A stretch of 64,000 bases of DNA. Source: Roridomyces roridus. Taxonomy: Eukaryota; Basidiomycota; Agaricomycetes; Agaricales; Mycenaceae. The stretch is from assembly GCA_029378245.1 (NCBI GenBank), contig JARKIF010000018.1, positions 620,001 to 684,000 of the forward strand, given 5' to 3'. Positions 10,124 through 24,655 of the stretch are shown piece by piece. Every line of letters begins with the position of its first letter. Position 1 is the first letter of the stretch. The notes beneath the pieces are model-generated. The model made no database searches. It was given only the letters and a program-made list of their open reading frames with translations, and was not told where the DNA came from. A program made the translations under genes and the position numbers.

Positions 10124-12343
10124 CTAGACGATGGACTGCGAATCGCCCTTGATCTCGGCGAACATGATCGGCGACTTTGCTTGCCCTGTGCTTGGGCAAC
10201 TCTCTTCCTCTGCCGCAACTTGGCGGAGATGGATGACAAGTCGACAAGCCAATATGGAGTGAAGCACCCGCAGCGGCCTGAGATTCATTCAGTCAAACAG
10301 AGGCTGAATATGGGAACCAACACTCACTGAGTCACGTATCTGCTACATTTTGAAGCGCAGGCTGAATCGAACGGTCAGCCGGATAACCTGGGAGTAGTGG
10401 GCACAATACCCGTGCGATGGTCACTTTCAACACGACGTCGATGATGAAAACGGCTGAATTGAGTCAGGTCAGCGAGACGTCGATACGGCAGCCCAGCAAC
10501 TTACAAAGGAATGCCAAGTAGAAGAAAAGCCCTGGATTCAAGGTTAGGATCGCTCTCGGATCGTTCCTGTAGAGCTCATACCGTCACGATAGAAAGTCGT
10601 CACCCGTTTGGAAGGATACTGGAAGAACGACAACCCGTTTGTGAACACTGATATTCTATGTGAGCCTAAAATCAACCTTAGGGAACTAGAATCTTACACG
10701 CTCCCCACAGCGTCAACGAGACGATGTCGATCTCAACGACCGCCTAGCTGCGTGCGCGAGCTAAAACAACAAGTGTGAGGCAGTAGGCGGTTGCGAGAGA
10801 AAATGTGCAAGTGTTTCACCACGTCCGGCGCCGAACCAGGCAAAATGCAGCGCTGGCAGGAGGGATAAGACGAATGGGACGGTGACGGAGGCGAAGGCGT
10901 GGGCGTATACGTGGACGGAGGCGTAGGTCGAGATCGGAGGCGACGAAGACGAAAACTTAGAGCTGATACGAGGGGGAGAACAAGTCTGTATTGGAAACCT
11001 ACACAAAAACAGTCTTTTATACACAGTAGAGTAAAGGGTGAGTGTAGATAAAATGGAAGCAGTGTACAACTTTATCAAACATGAAAAGCAACCAGGGAAG
11101 AGAGTACAACGGAAAGTCAAGGGATGGTGCACGGTGGGACGCCCGATGAGCGCGTAAGTGCAACCAAAAAGGTAGAATTAGTGGAATAAAACCAAAGAGA
11201 GGCAAGGTGTCCGAGGAGTAAGGAGGAGGGGGAGATTGTCGTAGTCGATGAGCGCAGGGCTGGAGGTGTAGGATTGCGGCGACATGGTGGTCGTGAAGCA
11301 AGAGACAACTGTAGCCGTATGCCGATGATGGCGGCAGTTTGTACATGCTCCGTGTCGAGCGCGTTGGCGTGCGCGACAACGATGACTGCAAATTGAATTA
11401 GCAGTGACGACTGCGAAAAGAAGGAAGCCCACTCGTTTCTCCAACCAGCAGAGCGACGTAGCACACAATCCACATTTTACTGGAAGAATTATTGGTATCG
11501 CACGAGTTGCCGCTGTCGACGGCTGTCGAGTTTGTGTATCGCAACACGCTCCATAAGCTCAACCCGCCGAGCGACTGTGGGAATGAGAAAACACGAAATT
11601 GAAGGGGTGTCATACTCACGAGCCACATTATCACGAAAAATGCAACCAATTTCTTTGACCGACCATACAAGGCGTAGGTGCGAATCATAAGGATGACTGG
11701 GCGATCATTCGTTTCGTTCTCTTTTCAACTGTGAGGACACACACACCTTCAGTAATTCCGATACCGAGCCCTGCGAACACTGGTACTCGTTGTGGGATTT
11801 TACTCAGGCAGACTTCAACTCAGCCTCACTCACCCGTGTCGAACGTCCCAATTGAATTGCAACTCGATGAAGGCAAGGTCGTGATATCAACACGATCTTG
11901 ACTGGAGGTGAGAATTTTCAAAGCACCGTTCGCAGTTTGAACGACATACGGACAATCGCCATGGAGCTATCCACATATGCAGCGTATCTTGTCCAGAGAT
12001 ACAAGCATTTGATTACACTCCATCGGGATTTCCAGATGTGAAGGTGCTGGGGGGAGTCAACGACGAGTCGCAGATATTTAATGTCCTACCTCTTGACTGA
12101 CTTGCAAGAGAGTGTCATAGACCTGGCGAGAAATGAGTGGCGTGAAGGAAACCGGAAGAGTCGTGACAAACCAGCAGACACAGGAAAGCCACTGCACACA
12201 AGTTAAGACAAGTTCTTCTCCATGCGTAATAGCACTGACCGTCCACGTACTAGAATAAAGAGGCTCAGAACATGGAGGTGGTGAACGAAACGATATCCAC
12301 TCACGGCAACGATTTGAAAGTCATACAAGTCACTATTGTCCAT
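10124..12343 (-). CDS. DUF6533 family multi-pass membrane protein (copy A)
   Basis: Highly intron-split gene starting MDNSDLYDFQIV. In-frame exon pieces read YVDVAFLCLLVYDTLLQVSQ, then HLHIWKSRWSVIKCLYLW followed by TRYAAYVDSSMAIV, FAGLGIGITEVILMIRTYAL followed by YGRSKKLVAFF, MWIVCYVALLV, EIDIVSLTLWG, VTTFYRDG, FFYLAFL and finally RVLHSILACRLVIHLR. This order is that of Agaricomycete DUF6533 proteins, which have about seven transmembrane helices and unknown function. The C-terminal exon ends at 10124-10126. Between the YVALLV and EIDIVSLTL segments lies an unusual gap of roughly 650 bp (about 10740-11440); in copy C the same position is a normal short intron. The gene may be interrupted, or have one long intron. 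Splice junctions around the gap are not resolved. Confidence 0.7.
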
Positions 12344-13984
12344 GGCTACCAGAGCTCCTTGGTGAAAGCCAAGGTGAGGCTAGTACTATAAAAGACGAAA
12401 CCTGGAAGGGGTACCAGTGTGAGAATGGTTTCAAGAGCATCTGCGTCGTGGCCCTGAAATCGCGGGAAGATCATCTCAAGGAGCCAGGACCGTGGCAGTT
12501 GGTCGGAAATAGCGCTGCGGGGCGCAGTTGACTTTCCCTCACAGCGTCGTCTTTTACGGTTTGAGTTGTCCGGGAAAGTTTCAAAGGGATATCATGCGCA
12601 ACGGAAATGGAGCCCGTTCCGAGCTCTTCTTCTCAAGACCAGCTGGGAGAGTGCCAGAATTCGCTGGCGCTGAGAGAAGACGGCGTGGAGGTGCGGAGCC
12701 TGGTTTTGAAAACAATATCTTGTTGAACATGATGGTCAAGATGAAGATGCGAGACTGGTTGATCGGCGTTTTGATCCGTCACGGCGTTTACTTACTAACT
12801 TTACTTGTGACGGCCCAAATTAAAGGCTGAACCAATGGCGGTGACAAGGAAACAAGAACAGAAAAGAGTATACTGCAACCAGAAGCCAAATATATAGTAT
12901 CAAAGTAGCGAAAATCCGTCAAGACACTTCCCTTCCATCAGCGCACCCATTCACTCTCCAGGGCCTCCGGGTTGGCAACACGCGTGCACATGGAGGATGT
13001 ACTTACATATCTTGAACATCGGTCGCAGTTGTACATGCTGGGCCGCCTTCTGGGTCCTTCGAGGGCGCCGGCGCGGTTCCACAAGTTGTACAGTCGCAGA
13101 GACAGGGCTTGTGCCCAGTGCCGCTTGCTCTTGCATTCTCACTCGACGCTGGAAAGGCAAGCGTCCCATTTACACTTGTTGATCTCAGTAATGACGCAGC
13201 GGTATAGCACCCCCGAGTCGCATAACCCCGAGCTCTGTAGAGCTTGAAAGTTGTCGGAAAACTGTCGCGGCTCGTTGGACTGGGATTTATTAAAGTGGAG
13301 TACTGGTGTGGTAGGTGGGTCCGATGAAGCCGTGTCGCTTCCCGAATCTGCGAGCAACTTTCTACCGCAGTGACGGCGCAGTCTCGTCAGTCGGGAAATG
13401 CATGACTGAAGACTTGCACTAACGGGTCGATGAATAGAACGACAAGTTCGGCGGAGGGGCAAACCGGAGGAAGAGGAAACCAGTCGATTGTCACAGTAGG
13501 CTGTGTCGACATCCAAGAAATTGGTAACGAGGTCGATCTGGGATTGTCAGCAGCAGCTGTGGGTCAATTGAAACAACATGTTGACCTGTTTCGCTGGACC
13601 GTTTACAATTTAAAGGGGCACACGGTCATCCACGTCCCCGAGTACGAGGTTCCCAGCGATGGCAACGGACAAGACGAGAACCAGAACGCAGAGGAGAGCG
13701 CAGATGATGAACTGGATGATCCTGCTCGACTGGATACGGTCATGTATTCTTCCCGACAGAGGCTTTTACATTGGGTGGGAGCAAGTAGCTAGTCAACCAA
13801 GGACGATTCCACCGGTGAAGGTTAAAATAACACTAAAGCTTCGAAATGGATCGAAGCATAGCACCGTCCTCCGTGCAGACCTGGGTCCTCCGGGCTCGGC
13901 TGACCGTAAAATGAAGACAATAGCCGGTTCGCACTGGCCCTCCCGGCCGCGGCGGAAATGAAGAGCAGCGAGAAATGAGTTGCG
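12344..13984. other. Intergenic stretch, no gene supported
   Basis: About 1.6 kb upstream of DUF6533 copy A. The only signal is a weak resemblance between the flank near 12418 and that near 14208, fitting an old duplication of this locus. Open frames here are short and carry no recognised motif. Confidence 0.4.
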
Positions 13985-14210
13985 TGAAACCGGGTTTCAG
14001 CGCCTCAACAAACGAGCAGACACATGAAAGCCACTGTATACAATTCAGAGGTCCGTTTCATCAAAAACAGGGCATTCACTGTCGAGGATGTCCGTCGTTG
14101 ATACAACCGGTTGAAACTCGGATGCGGTCGAAAGCACGCGACATGCTGGCGACAACGAAGAGAAGTGTCCTGTGGAACCATGAGAGGTGGCTCGCAAGGA
14201 TATCGAGGTG
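13985..14210 (-). pseudogene. Relic of a DUF6533 gene (copy B)
   Basis: On the minus strand the segment VAFMCLLV and the DNA after it (gtttgttgag...cgcaactcatttctcgc) align with the VAFLCLLV exon and following intron of copy A at about 12120-12210. The flank upstream also resembles that of copy A. The next expected exons (VYDTLLQ, IWK...R, RTYALYGRS) are not found downstream, and the exon runs into a stop. I call it a decayed 5' fragment. Confidence 0.5.
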
Positions 14211-14229
14211 AGAACAGCTTCAAATGCAT

Positions 14230-15260
14230 CCGATTGTGACAGACTGTCCTTCAAGTTGGATTTGCGGGACATAATCTCGAGGAACGGGTGCGCATGCTGT
14301 GGCGTGGTAAGTGGACTCAAGTTCAGGTCCTGCAGCAAGGTCAAAGATTCCGGAGTGGATAAGGCGGTGTAGGGAGTCTGAGCACAGTGGGGTTCGATGT
14401 CTTTAGAACAACATGATGGTCAGGGAGAAGAAATGGTCAGCGTTGTTCCGCGATCAATTGATCGTGCACCTTGCACTGGCAACAAACCACGACCCGCTGC
14501 CAGGTTTGAACTTTTCTATCCTACCAACAAGGACGCTCAGCGATCAGGGTGGACGGGCCCAGGAACTCCGACGCCGGTGCCAGCATGTATGGGTATTCCG
14601 GGCAAAACGATACCCAAGGTGATACCCAACCGACGTCTCGAACGTATGACTGGATTCGCAACGAATTTCAGTACCCGGTCCCGCGCAATGTCTGCTCCAG
14701 TCAGCCGCATCCGTACTGCTGAGCAATCGGTTCATTGTTCAGATTCGGAATTCCAGCTCCCGGCCTCACGGTCGACTTTCGACGGGCAGAATCTCGTGTC
14801 TCCGGGACGACAAAACTGGGACTTGAGTTGGTTGGAGTCTGGACAGACCCGGTAGCTTTGGAGTTCGACATCCAACAGGCACACTTGCATCTGACGCGTC
14901 GGCGTCGCGCATATTTCGGATCCTACCCAAAAGAGTTATCTTCCGGCTCGTTTCTCGAGCACGAGCAAACTCAAAGGAGGGGACAAGATCTACGGTTGCC
15001 CTGAGACTCCCCGTTCGCAAGAACCACAACGTCATGTACACAATCCTTGCCTGCCACTTCGTCATTCATGTCCGTTCTGTCTGGGGCAACCATACAGAAC
15101 CTGTTCAGTGGTCTTTCAAGCATCAGTGAAGCGAAATCATCCAAGCGACCAGGAGCTTACGTGTCGGCTACGATGTTTAGGGTCAAGTGGTCAACAATTC
15201 CGGTAAACCGTGTACTATGTTCCCTTGCGTGACAGTCGTGTAGAAGACCCTGCAAGTGAA
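14230..15260. other. Intergenic stretch, no gene supported
   Basis: About 1 kb between the DUF6533 relic and DUF6533 copy C. A 152-codon open frame on the plus strand (14397-14855) has no recognisable domain or intron pattern and I do not call it. The region may hold further DUF6533 decay products. Confidence 0.4.
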
Positions 15261-16835
15261 TTACACTTTATTCTCCGGACTTATATCCAACACAACATCA
15301 GAACCATATCTGAAAGCACGCTCCTTGATATCATAAGCGAGCTGGTCCTCCTTCGCCGCCATCCCGCGAGTATGTGTTATCAGATGGCAAACCAGAACCG
15401 AGTGCATGATGGCAACAGGTCTGAAAAACACTTTCAATTCAAGTCTTCTTGGGAACCATTGGATCAAGGTACGCACGCTGAAGCTATATCACTCAGTCCG
15501 GGCTGGGAAAGTTAGTATGAGTTCGAAATTCGTACGTTGAGAAGCGTAACGCACTGGCGCAATGAATGAGATGATAACAGTGGCGATCGTGAACGGCAGG
15601 ATGCCCAGATAGAACCAGATCCCTGAGAGAGATTCAACGCGTCGTTGTGGATTTTCAGAAAGGCGCACGAACCGTCGCGATAGAGGCTCGTTAAAATCCC
15701 CGGACCTGATGAGTCTTGGGAAACTGTCCCAAGGTCAGTGTATTCCAGAGGGCCAGGCAATTACGCACATTTCCGACACATTTTCCACAGAGTCAATAAA
15801 ATGATAACTGGAAATCAGTCAGCTTCTGAGATGTAGAAGAGGGACACGAACACACCCAGTTCACCCGCCAGCAGTGAAATATAACAAACCAAGCCGATTC
15901 CTAGAGTTCCGGCGTCGGTAAAATAGCACGAGGCGACACCCGTTGTTTCCGTGTTTGATGCTAAAGTTTTCAAGAACAGATTCTGAAGGAGTTTCGTCGG
16001 ATATCTACCTCGAAAATGGGAAGACCCGGTCATCTTTGTGATAGCCCAGAACGACACTCCGCCAACGGACTACATAGCAATGAGATATGACCATTTTATA
16101 GATGATACGACGCACAAAGAATAAGAAAAAGAAGAAAACGAGGAGTCTCTTCGATCTCTCGTAGAGAGTGTATGTTCGAATTATCAGAATAACTGTTGGC
16201 ATTCTTCAGCATCCGCTTGACCGAGTAGAAGAATAACGAACGGTCCGTGATTCCGATCCCAAATCCACCAAAGACTGCGGCCAAACTGAGTATTCATCAT
16301 CGCAAACGAGGTGAAAACGCCGCACCGATTGTGAACATATCATTACATTTCTAATTCTTCAATCAGCATCAAATCGACGAGATGTGTGGGCGGTGCTTAC
16401 GGAGAAGTCTGGGTGGCTAGAATGGACTACCGAGATGGTAGCGCCAATGAAAGGGGAATACCGGGTCCACAGGTAGAGAAACTTGACCAAAGTCCATCGA
16501 GCCTTCCATATGTACAGATACTTGGGAAAAGAGTTGAGATGCGAATTGAAGGACGACAGGACTCGAGTTTTACCTCTTGTTGTATCTGCAGCAAAGTGTC
16601 GTACGTCTGGGGAAGGCTTCAGAGATCAACTTGAGAAAGCGGGACTGTCAATCTTACAAATAGAGCAAGAAATCCGGCTGACGCAGATATGAGCTTGATT
16701 CGAGGCTTCTTCACGAGTACACACCTTTGATGTACTACAAGAGCCGACTTAGTAAAACGAAGGGAACTGTCATGTCTCTGCACATACGGAAACGACTTGC
16801 AGCTGTGACAACAGCGGGTAAGACTGGGCGTCCAT
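15261..16835 (-). CDS. DUF6533 family multi-pass membrane protein (copy C)
   Basis: Starts MDAQSYPLLSQLQVVS, followed by very short exons split by 45-60 bp introns: YIK, AGFLALF, TYDTLLQIQQE, YLYIWKARWTLVKFLYLW followed by TRYSPF, CNDMFTIGAAFS, LAAVFGGFGIGITD, VILIIRTYTLYERSKRLLVF, IGLVCYISLLA, VIILLTLWKMCRK, ILTSLYRDG and a last exon with PVAIMHSVLVCHLITHTR ending at ISPENKV. The order matches copy A and the DUF6533 family. About seven membrane helices are expected; function is unknown. It appears complete, unlike copies A and B, but a few junctions, notably around 16270-16330 and 15520-15600, were not fixed. Confidence 0.7.
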
Positions 16836-17374
16836 CACTGCCGGAGTAGAGGACTGGGAGAAAAAACGACTGGCAACGCCTGACAGCGAAGAGGTCTATA
16901 TGTATCTGCAGATGCGGGAATCATCCTCCCGGGCATCGTGCTCACGGGATGCGTTTGAGCCCCTCGGTGGCAGATGCTGAGAAGTGATCACCATAAGTTT
17001 AGATCGGGTGCAAGTGAGTGCTTCTATTGCATACCTTAAATCCGATCCATTTGACATCGCCCCAGAGTTGTAGTAGCCGCAGAGCCAGCGTGGAGTAGGC
17101 ACGGAAGATGGATGGTTGCACAGCGGGTAGAATCATGCACAGGTCTGGAGGCAATGGTCTAGTCCATCATCCATTCGAAGAACTGACCGACAGATGTGTG
17201 ATGTGAGGCATTTGACCGGGGAGAAGAAAGAGAGCATGGAATCCGGCGGAAGAGTCCCGGAAGCCGCGCGCTGGAGATGCTGAAGAACCCTGTTTTGAAC
17301 ATGACGGTCGGGAGCAAGTGACAGTCCCATCATTTGATCCGTTGCCGCACATCTAAAAATGCAACCACGGCGCT

Positions 17375-17877
17375 CAATTAGACAGATATAATATGCAGCC
17401 TCAAGTGTACTTGACCCCCAGCACCACCGGCGGGGTCTTGCACCCGCCAATCCCTCCCTACTCGCCTCGGGATCCTCATCTCCCTTGAACGTCTTCTCCA
17501 TCGGCAAAACCGACTCCTGCTGGCTCAACGTCCAACCAGGTCTGGGCCGAGCATGCAGAGCGAGATGAAGGGTGGAAGGGTGACGAAGATGGCTAGGAGC
17601 TGTCCGTAGGTAGCCTCGAACATTTCTCGCGGCGAGAGATCGCGAATTCCAACTTGGACGTTGAACATCCAGAATGCCGAAGGCACACTTCACCCATATG
17701 ACCGTCCTCAGGCGGAAGATAGCAACAGCCCACATGAGCAACAACGATGCATGAATAATCGTACCTTTAACTTTGAAAAAGAAATAACTACCGGGCATTC
17801 AAATGGTAAACTCTGCCAACATACCAATCTCGGGGTACACGGCAAAAAAAACGATAAATGCCATGAAAAACAGGTAC
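17375..17877 (-). pseudogene. Truncated pseudogene of the 22-28 kb membrane protein family
   Basis: The minus strand aligns with the 3' half of the third tandem membrane protein gene (27670-28390). Shared pieces are VPEIG-type sequence with the following intron still present, SLLLMWAVAIFRLR, an F-W-M-F-N-V-like region, and ESVLPMEKTFKGDEDPEASR, followed by the same 3' flank (acacttgaggctgcata). Two blocks present in the parent are missing (equivalent to about 27835-28017 and 28165-28253), and there is no 5' half. Because the intron is retained this is a DNA-level copy, not a retrocopy. It lies 10 kb from its parent and in opposite orientation. Confidence 0.85.
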
Positions 17878-18209
17878 TTTCCCGGTACAAAGACGAAATT
17901 TCTCGAAATGCCCTGCTGTGGACAAAGTAGCATTGAACTGCAATCAATGGATCAACAGACCAAAACAGCACAACGCCCGACGCCCAATTTAGTAATTCCC
18001 CAGAAAATCTGCGATATCCAGTTCAACACTTCCAAGAACAGATCCAAAATGGGCGCCCCCCCAGGTCAAGAACCCGAGTCGAACACGCCTATCGGACCAA
18101 CAGAGTTAGTTACTGATACAACAATCGACAGTACAACATCGTCCATTACACGTTCTTAAATCTTTCGTTTCACGGTGCAGAAAGTGTGATCTAAACGAAT
18201 CGGTGAGCA

Positions 18210-19125
18210 TCAAGCAGGATCGACAGCACTCAAGGCAAAACTGACACTCATGAACTGCTCATAGCTCATTTGGACCCAACCGTCCCGATCCGTGTCGACG
18301 CTGACGAGAAAGTAGATAAATAAATCTAGTCCGGCGGGTAAGTGGGGGATGTTTGCTTACCGCTGGAACGCCTCCGTCAATGTCTTGACCACGACACACG
18401 CGCGTACGAATCGGTCAAAGGTGATCCCAGCCGGGGGTTGTCCGTGTCCCGGGCGGGCAGTTGTCGGTGCCGCGGCTACAGTACACACAGCTTCTCGTCA
18501 GGGTCCCTCTCTCGAAGCACAGGATGGGGACGCACAGTACTTCCTCTCCAGCAAAGAAAGGACATGCGGAGGGAGACTATACCCAAAATTGCGCATAGCC
18601 TCGGACAACTCGCGTCCCTCTATCGACCCAGACCCATCACGGTCGAAATGCCGGAATACATTCTGCCAATCCGAGATGTACTTCCACAGACCAGAGAATT
18701 CCTTGAAATCAATCGACCCAGTACGATCCGTGTCCTATGCGCGCAAAGTCGCAGTGAGAATCCAGAGCTCGACGAGAAGATAAAACGCACAAAAATGCCC
18801 ATAAGCATCTTGACCGTGTCCAAGTCGAATTTCGACCAATTTCCCTACGTAATGCGTCAGGGAGATAAAAGCTAGCCGTGGCACAACTCACATTCACCAA
18901 CGCCGCCTGCAACTCCATGACACTAATGCTCCCTGAACGGTCCTGGTCCACAGCCGAAAAGTATTGCCAAAGCGGATCTCCACCAGGAGGGGGAGGGGCC
19001 TGGCCATAAGGTGGCGCTCCTCCTTGTTGCCCATACGCTCCTTGCTGGCCGTAGGGCGCTCCCTGCTGACCATACGGCGCTCCTTGCTGCTGGCCATAAG
19101 GCTGGTTATTGTGCTGCGAGTACAT
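18210..19125 (-). CDS. Penta-EF-hand calcium-binding protein (ALG-2/peflin type)
   Basis: First exon 18892-19125 starts MYSQHNNQPYGQQQ in a good context (gccaccatg) and encodes a Gly/Gln/Pro/Tyr-rich N-terminus with repeated PYGQQGA units. EF-hand loops follow: DQDRSGSISVMELQ, DTDRTGSIDFKEF and DRDGSGSIEGRELSEA, then LPPHVLSLLERKY, ITFDRFVRACVVVKTLTEAF and DTDRDGWVQMSYEQF, ending SFALSAVDPA. Gly/Pro-rich N-terminus plus about five EF-hands is the penta-EF-hand layout, used in calcium-dependent membrane and ESCRT-linked events. Introns include 18845-18891 (gtgagt...gtag). Cytosolic location and calcium-regulated membrane binding are family inferences. It is convergent with nothing nearby and sits just downstream of KAR2 on the same strand. 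Confidence 0.9.
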
Positions 19126-19321
19126 GGTGGCGGAAGACAAAAGGCTGTGAGCTGGGCGCGCCGCCCACGATCAATGACGTCTTTCAAATACAACTCTTTC
19201 GAGTCTTGTCTTTATTTTTGCCTACCTCCATGTAGCCTAATATCTACGCGCAAAAAGACAACAACTAGGAACGCCGCAGCGCACATAATATAAATGTAAC
19301 TTCAATCCTCCGCTATGCACT

Positions 19322-21802
<2,481 letters not shown>

Positions 21803-21848
21803 GAGGGGAGAGACAAGTTTTGGAGCGCGATGTGATTTCGGCGAGCAG

Positions 21849-21856
21849 TTATATAG
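21849..21856 (-). promoter_or_regulatory. TATA box of KAR2
   Basis: On the minus strand this reads ctatataa and lies about 47-54 bp upstream of the first ATG at 21802, leaving room for a very short 5' leader. Confidence 0.5.
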
Positions 21857-22409
21857 GGTGGTACAGCCACAGGACTTGGCCACGTCGACTCGCGTGTCAA
21901 GTGACAGTCTACGTGGAACTGCTCACGAGTTCTGAGTTTGCTACAAGCATCTCTGTCTTTCTCCGTGTCACCGGACTCGCCACGTAGTAACATTCCAAAG
22001 ACACTCGAGATGCTTCGACCATTTTCTTATTTCTTGCCTGTGTTTCCTTGTCGCAAATCTTCTCTTGTCGCCCAATTTCTTGGCTCGAAAGTGGATTTCG
22101 AGGTAGGAACTTACCATAAACAAGTGCTGAATTTCTGCGTTTTCACTCTTGAGCAACTCTGGAGTCGTTTTTTCCCGAAACGCCAAGCTTCTTAAGGAGT
22201 GACCTTAGGACTCGGTTTATTCCCTTTCGCGGAATTGGAGCAATCAGGGATACTCGGCCTTCAACTCGACATTGCGGTGCCCGCTATCAGTCCCAAACTT
22301 GTCTCCGTGAAGGACGAGTCGGAAGGACGGAGAGCGCCCATCTAAGCGAGGTGAAACCCCGCTTTAAAGCGTTCATGCTAACCAGGCGCTCTCCGCCCTT
22401 CCACGCCCA
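21857..22409. other. Divergent promoter region, no gene seen
   Basis: About 550 bp between KAR2 (minus) and the first tandem membrane protein gene (plus). It holds no recognisable coding sequence and probably carries both promoters. Confidence 0.5.
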
Positions 22410-23817
22410 ATGGCGTCCCAATTCTTCAACAACCCAGCCACTTTCTCTCAATTACCTTCTCATCTGGCGTGTTTTGGCTCGTCCAATAGCAGCGACGTAT
22501 GCCAGGCTCCTTCGGACGCCATGCTTTCCTTCCTTAACCTCACGACGGTGGATTCATATCTGGATGCATACTGCGACAGACCGCCTTACGACTCATGTGC
22601 ATTTGGCTATTGCCCCAACCCAGACGTCGCCAGTCCTGCTGTGCGGTACTCGAGTGAGTAAGATGTATCGATGGGCACTTCACACCTTACCCACTTTCAC
22701 AGCGTACTTTACTTCAGTCGTTTCCGCCATCCTCACTCTCTACTCCCCGGAGGAAGTCACATCCGCGTTCTTCGCCCAACTGCTCAACGTCTACTCTCTC
22801 ATTGTCGCTGCCATCATCGCCATAGCAGGACACACCCTCACGAAAATGCACGGCGTTTTCGCGTTGACGATCGCCGCATCACCGCTCAGCATTTACCTCA
22901 TCTTCTACGTTATTCGCGAATCCTTTGGCGGGCAGACCAGGTTGAAAGCTGTTTTCGGCACTGGCCAGTATCTCCACAGAGCACTTGTGCTGCTTATGGT
23001 ACCACTGTGGATTAGCGTGCTGGTCTTCACGACACTGCCCGCCGCCTCCTGGCATTTTCAACAAGCAGCCTGCAACAAGTTCGTTCCCAATTTTTCGAGA
23101 TCCCGACTTATTTCCCCACAGAGTAATCGCAGAAGGTCATATCATCAGATTCTTCTTCCTACCATTCGTCTCACTCGTCGAAATCCCCGAAATTGGTACC
23201 GTAAAAACTCGAGAAATTCGATACATAGTAATCACAAGTCGTTATAGGCGCGTCGATCCTAGGCTCATTCGTTCTCGCTTGGGGTTTCGCGATTATCCGC
23301 CTTCGGAAGATTATCTGGGCAAAGAAAGGTAGAATTTTCCCATTCGGGCGTTTATGGCGCGTATTCTTGCATTTGACTGCTCTCGGCACTGAGCGGCGTA
23401 CACAGGCGCAAGGTGGTAGAACGATATCCACTCATTCAGTTTTACACCGGTGCGTATTGGCTACGCTTGTTTCTTCTTCATTGTTCAAAGCATACAGTGA
23501 TTGTGTTGCCTTTTTCCTTTTGGATGTTCAACACCGAATTCGGAATCCGACGCCTCTCCCCCCGAGAATCATTCGAGGCGACGTACGGCCAGCTATTGGC
23601 AATATTCGTCACCGTGCCGCCCTTTATTTCGCTCTGTTACCTCCTTCCGGGTCTGGGACGTTGGTTCGCAGATTTGATGTGGGTGAGGCTCCTCACTGGG
23701 CGTCGGAACAAGCCATACTTGCAGAAACGCACGAGACAGGAATCCATGCTCTCGTTCCAAGAGGATTCTAGGGCCCTCCTCGGCGAGAAGGGGAGTCGTG
23801 GTTCGTCGTTGGCGTAA
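22410..23817 (+). CDS. Unrecognised multi-pass membrane protein, tandem copy 1
   Basis: Exons read as 22410-22653, 22703-23078, 23122-23195, 23248-23356, 23406-23449 and 23498-23817. The N-terminal 80 residues are polar and cysteine-containing (SCAFGYCPNPDVASPAVRYS), with no signal peptide. About seven hydrophobic segments follow, among them AFFAQLLNVYSLIVAAIIAI, ALVLLMVPLWISVLVFTTL and GQLLAIFVTVPPFISLCYLL, and a charged tail. The intron at 23357-23405 has a GC donor where the two sister genes have GT. I do not recognise the family. Tandem with two paralogues on the same strand; a role at a membrane is all that can be said. Confidence 0.85.
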
Positions 23818-24655
23818 CCGTGAGCTTTCGAATTCTTGGGGGTTCGAATTCTCTTTGCTGCTACATGCATAATTTATTGGCAATTACTGGGTAGAGGGTG
23901 CATATCATGAACTTGCGACTGCCCGGTGCCGATGGACGGTTTGTTTTTTTATTCAAGTCGAACCACCATCGGCCAAGTTGAGGCCGCCGATCGGCCCGAT
24001 CCGGGGTTTGTGCGTTTCAGGTTCACTATATACACAGCATTGAGGCGGCGGGGATCCGAAAATTCTGTACATACTTCCGCAAACTGTGGGTGGCGCTCGG
24101 AGTGAGCGCTCACTGTACTCGTTCTACATGTCCTGAGAATCGAGCTTACTGTCCGTTGATCGGCGAATTTACCCGATTTGGCATCCGGCGTTCTGGTATA
24201 TGCGCATGTTGACGTCGTGATGCCTCATGCTTTTCGACTCGAGCGCCGATGAGCGCCGACAGGCGCCGACGACGCTAGCGCTGGCCCATTGACAGGGCTC
24301 AGGCTCGAATGCATCATGGAATGAGTCGACTGAAACAGGATGAAGACATCAAGTAGGATGGCGGTGCCTTGCAATTGGGGTGTGGCGCTAACTGCTTAGC
24401 GAAAACGGTGTTGAAATGCGCTGATGCTTGAAACGAGAACGCGCCTCCCTTCTATTCCAGGCACACTGAAACTCAATAAATACCTAAACTAGACAGCATC
24501 TGATGCTGATATGTCAAGATTTACACTGGCGACGACGCGGCTATCGACTGAAGAGCGCCCATGTCAAAATATAAATCTAATAGCGACTCGCGGATCGGGA
24601 CCACCCTCTCTCTCACCCTCTCACCCCGGTCGATAGTCACCGTTCGCATTGCAGA
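23818..24655. other. Intergenic stretch between tandem copies 1 and 2
   Basis: About 840 bp with no recognisable gene. It should contain the terminator of copy 1 and the promoter of copy 2. Confidence 0.5.

Noticed and set aside
14397..14855. 152-codon plus-strand frame
   Set aside because: No domain, no intron pattern, no paralogue; sits between DUF6533 loci on the other strand.
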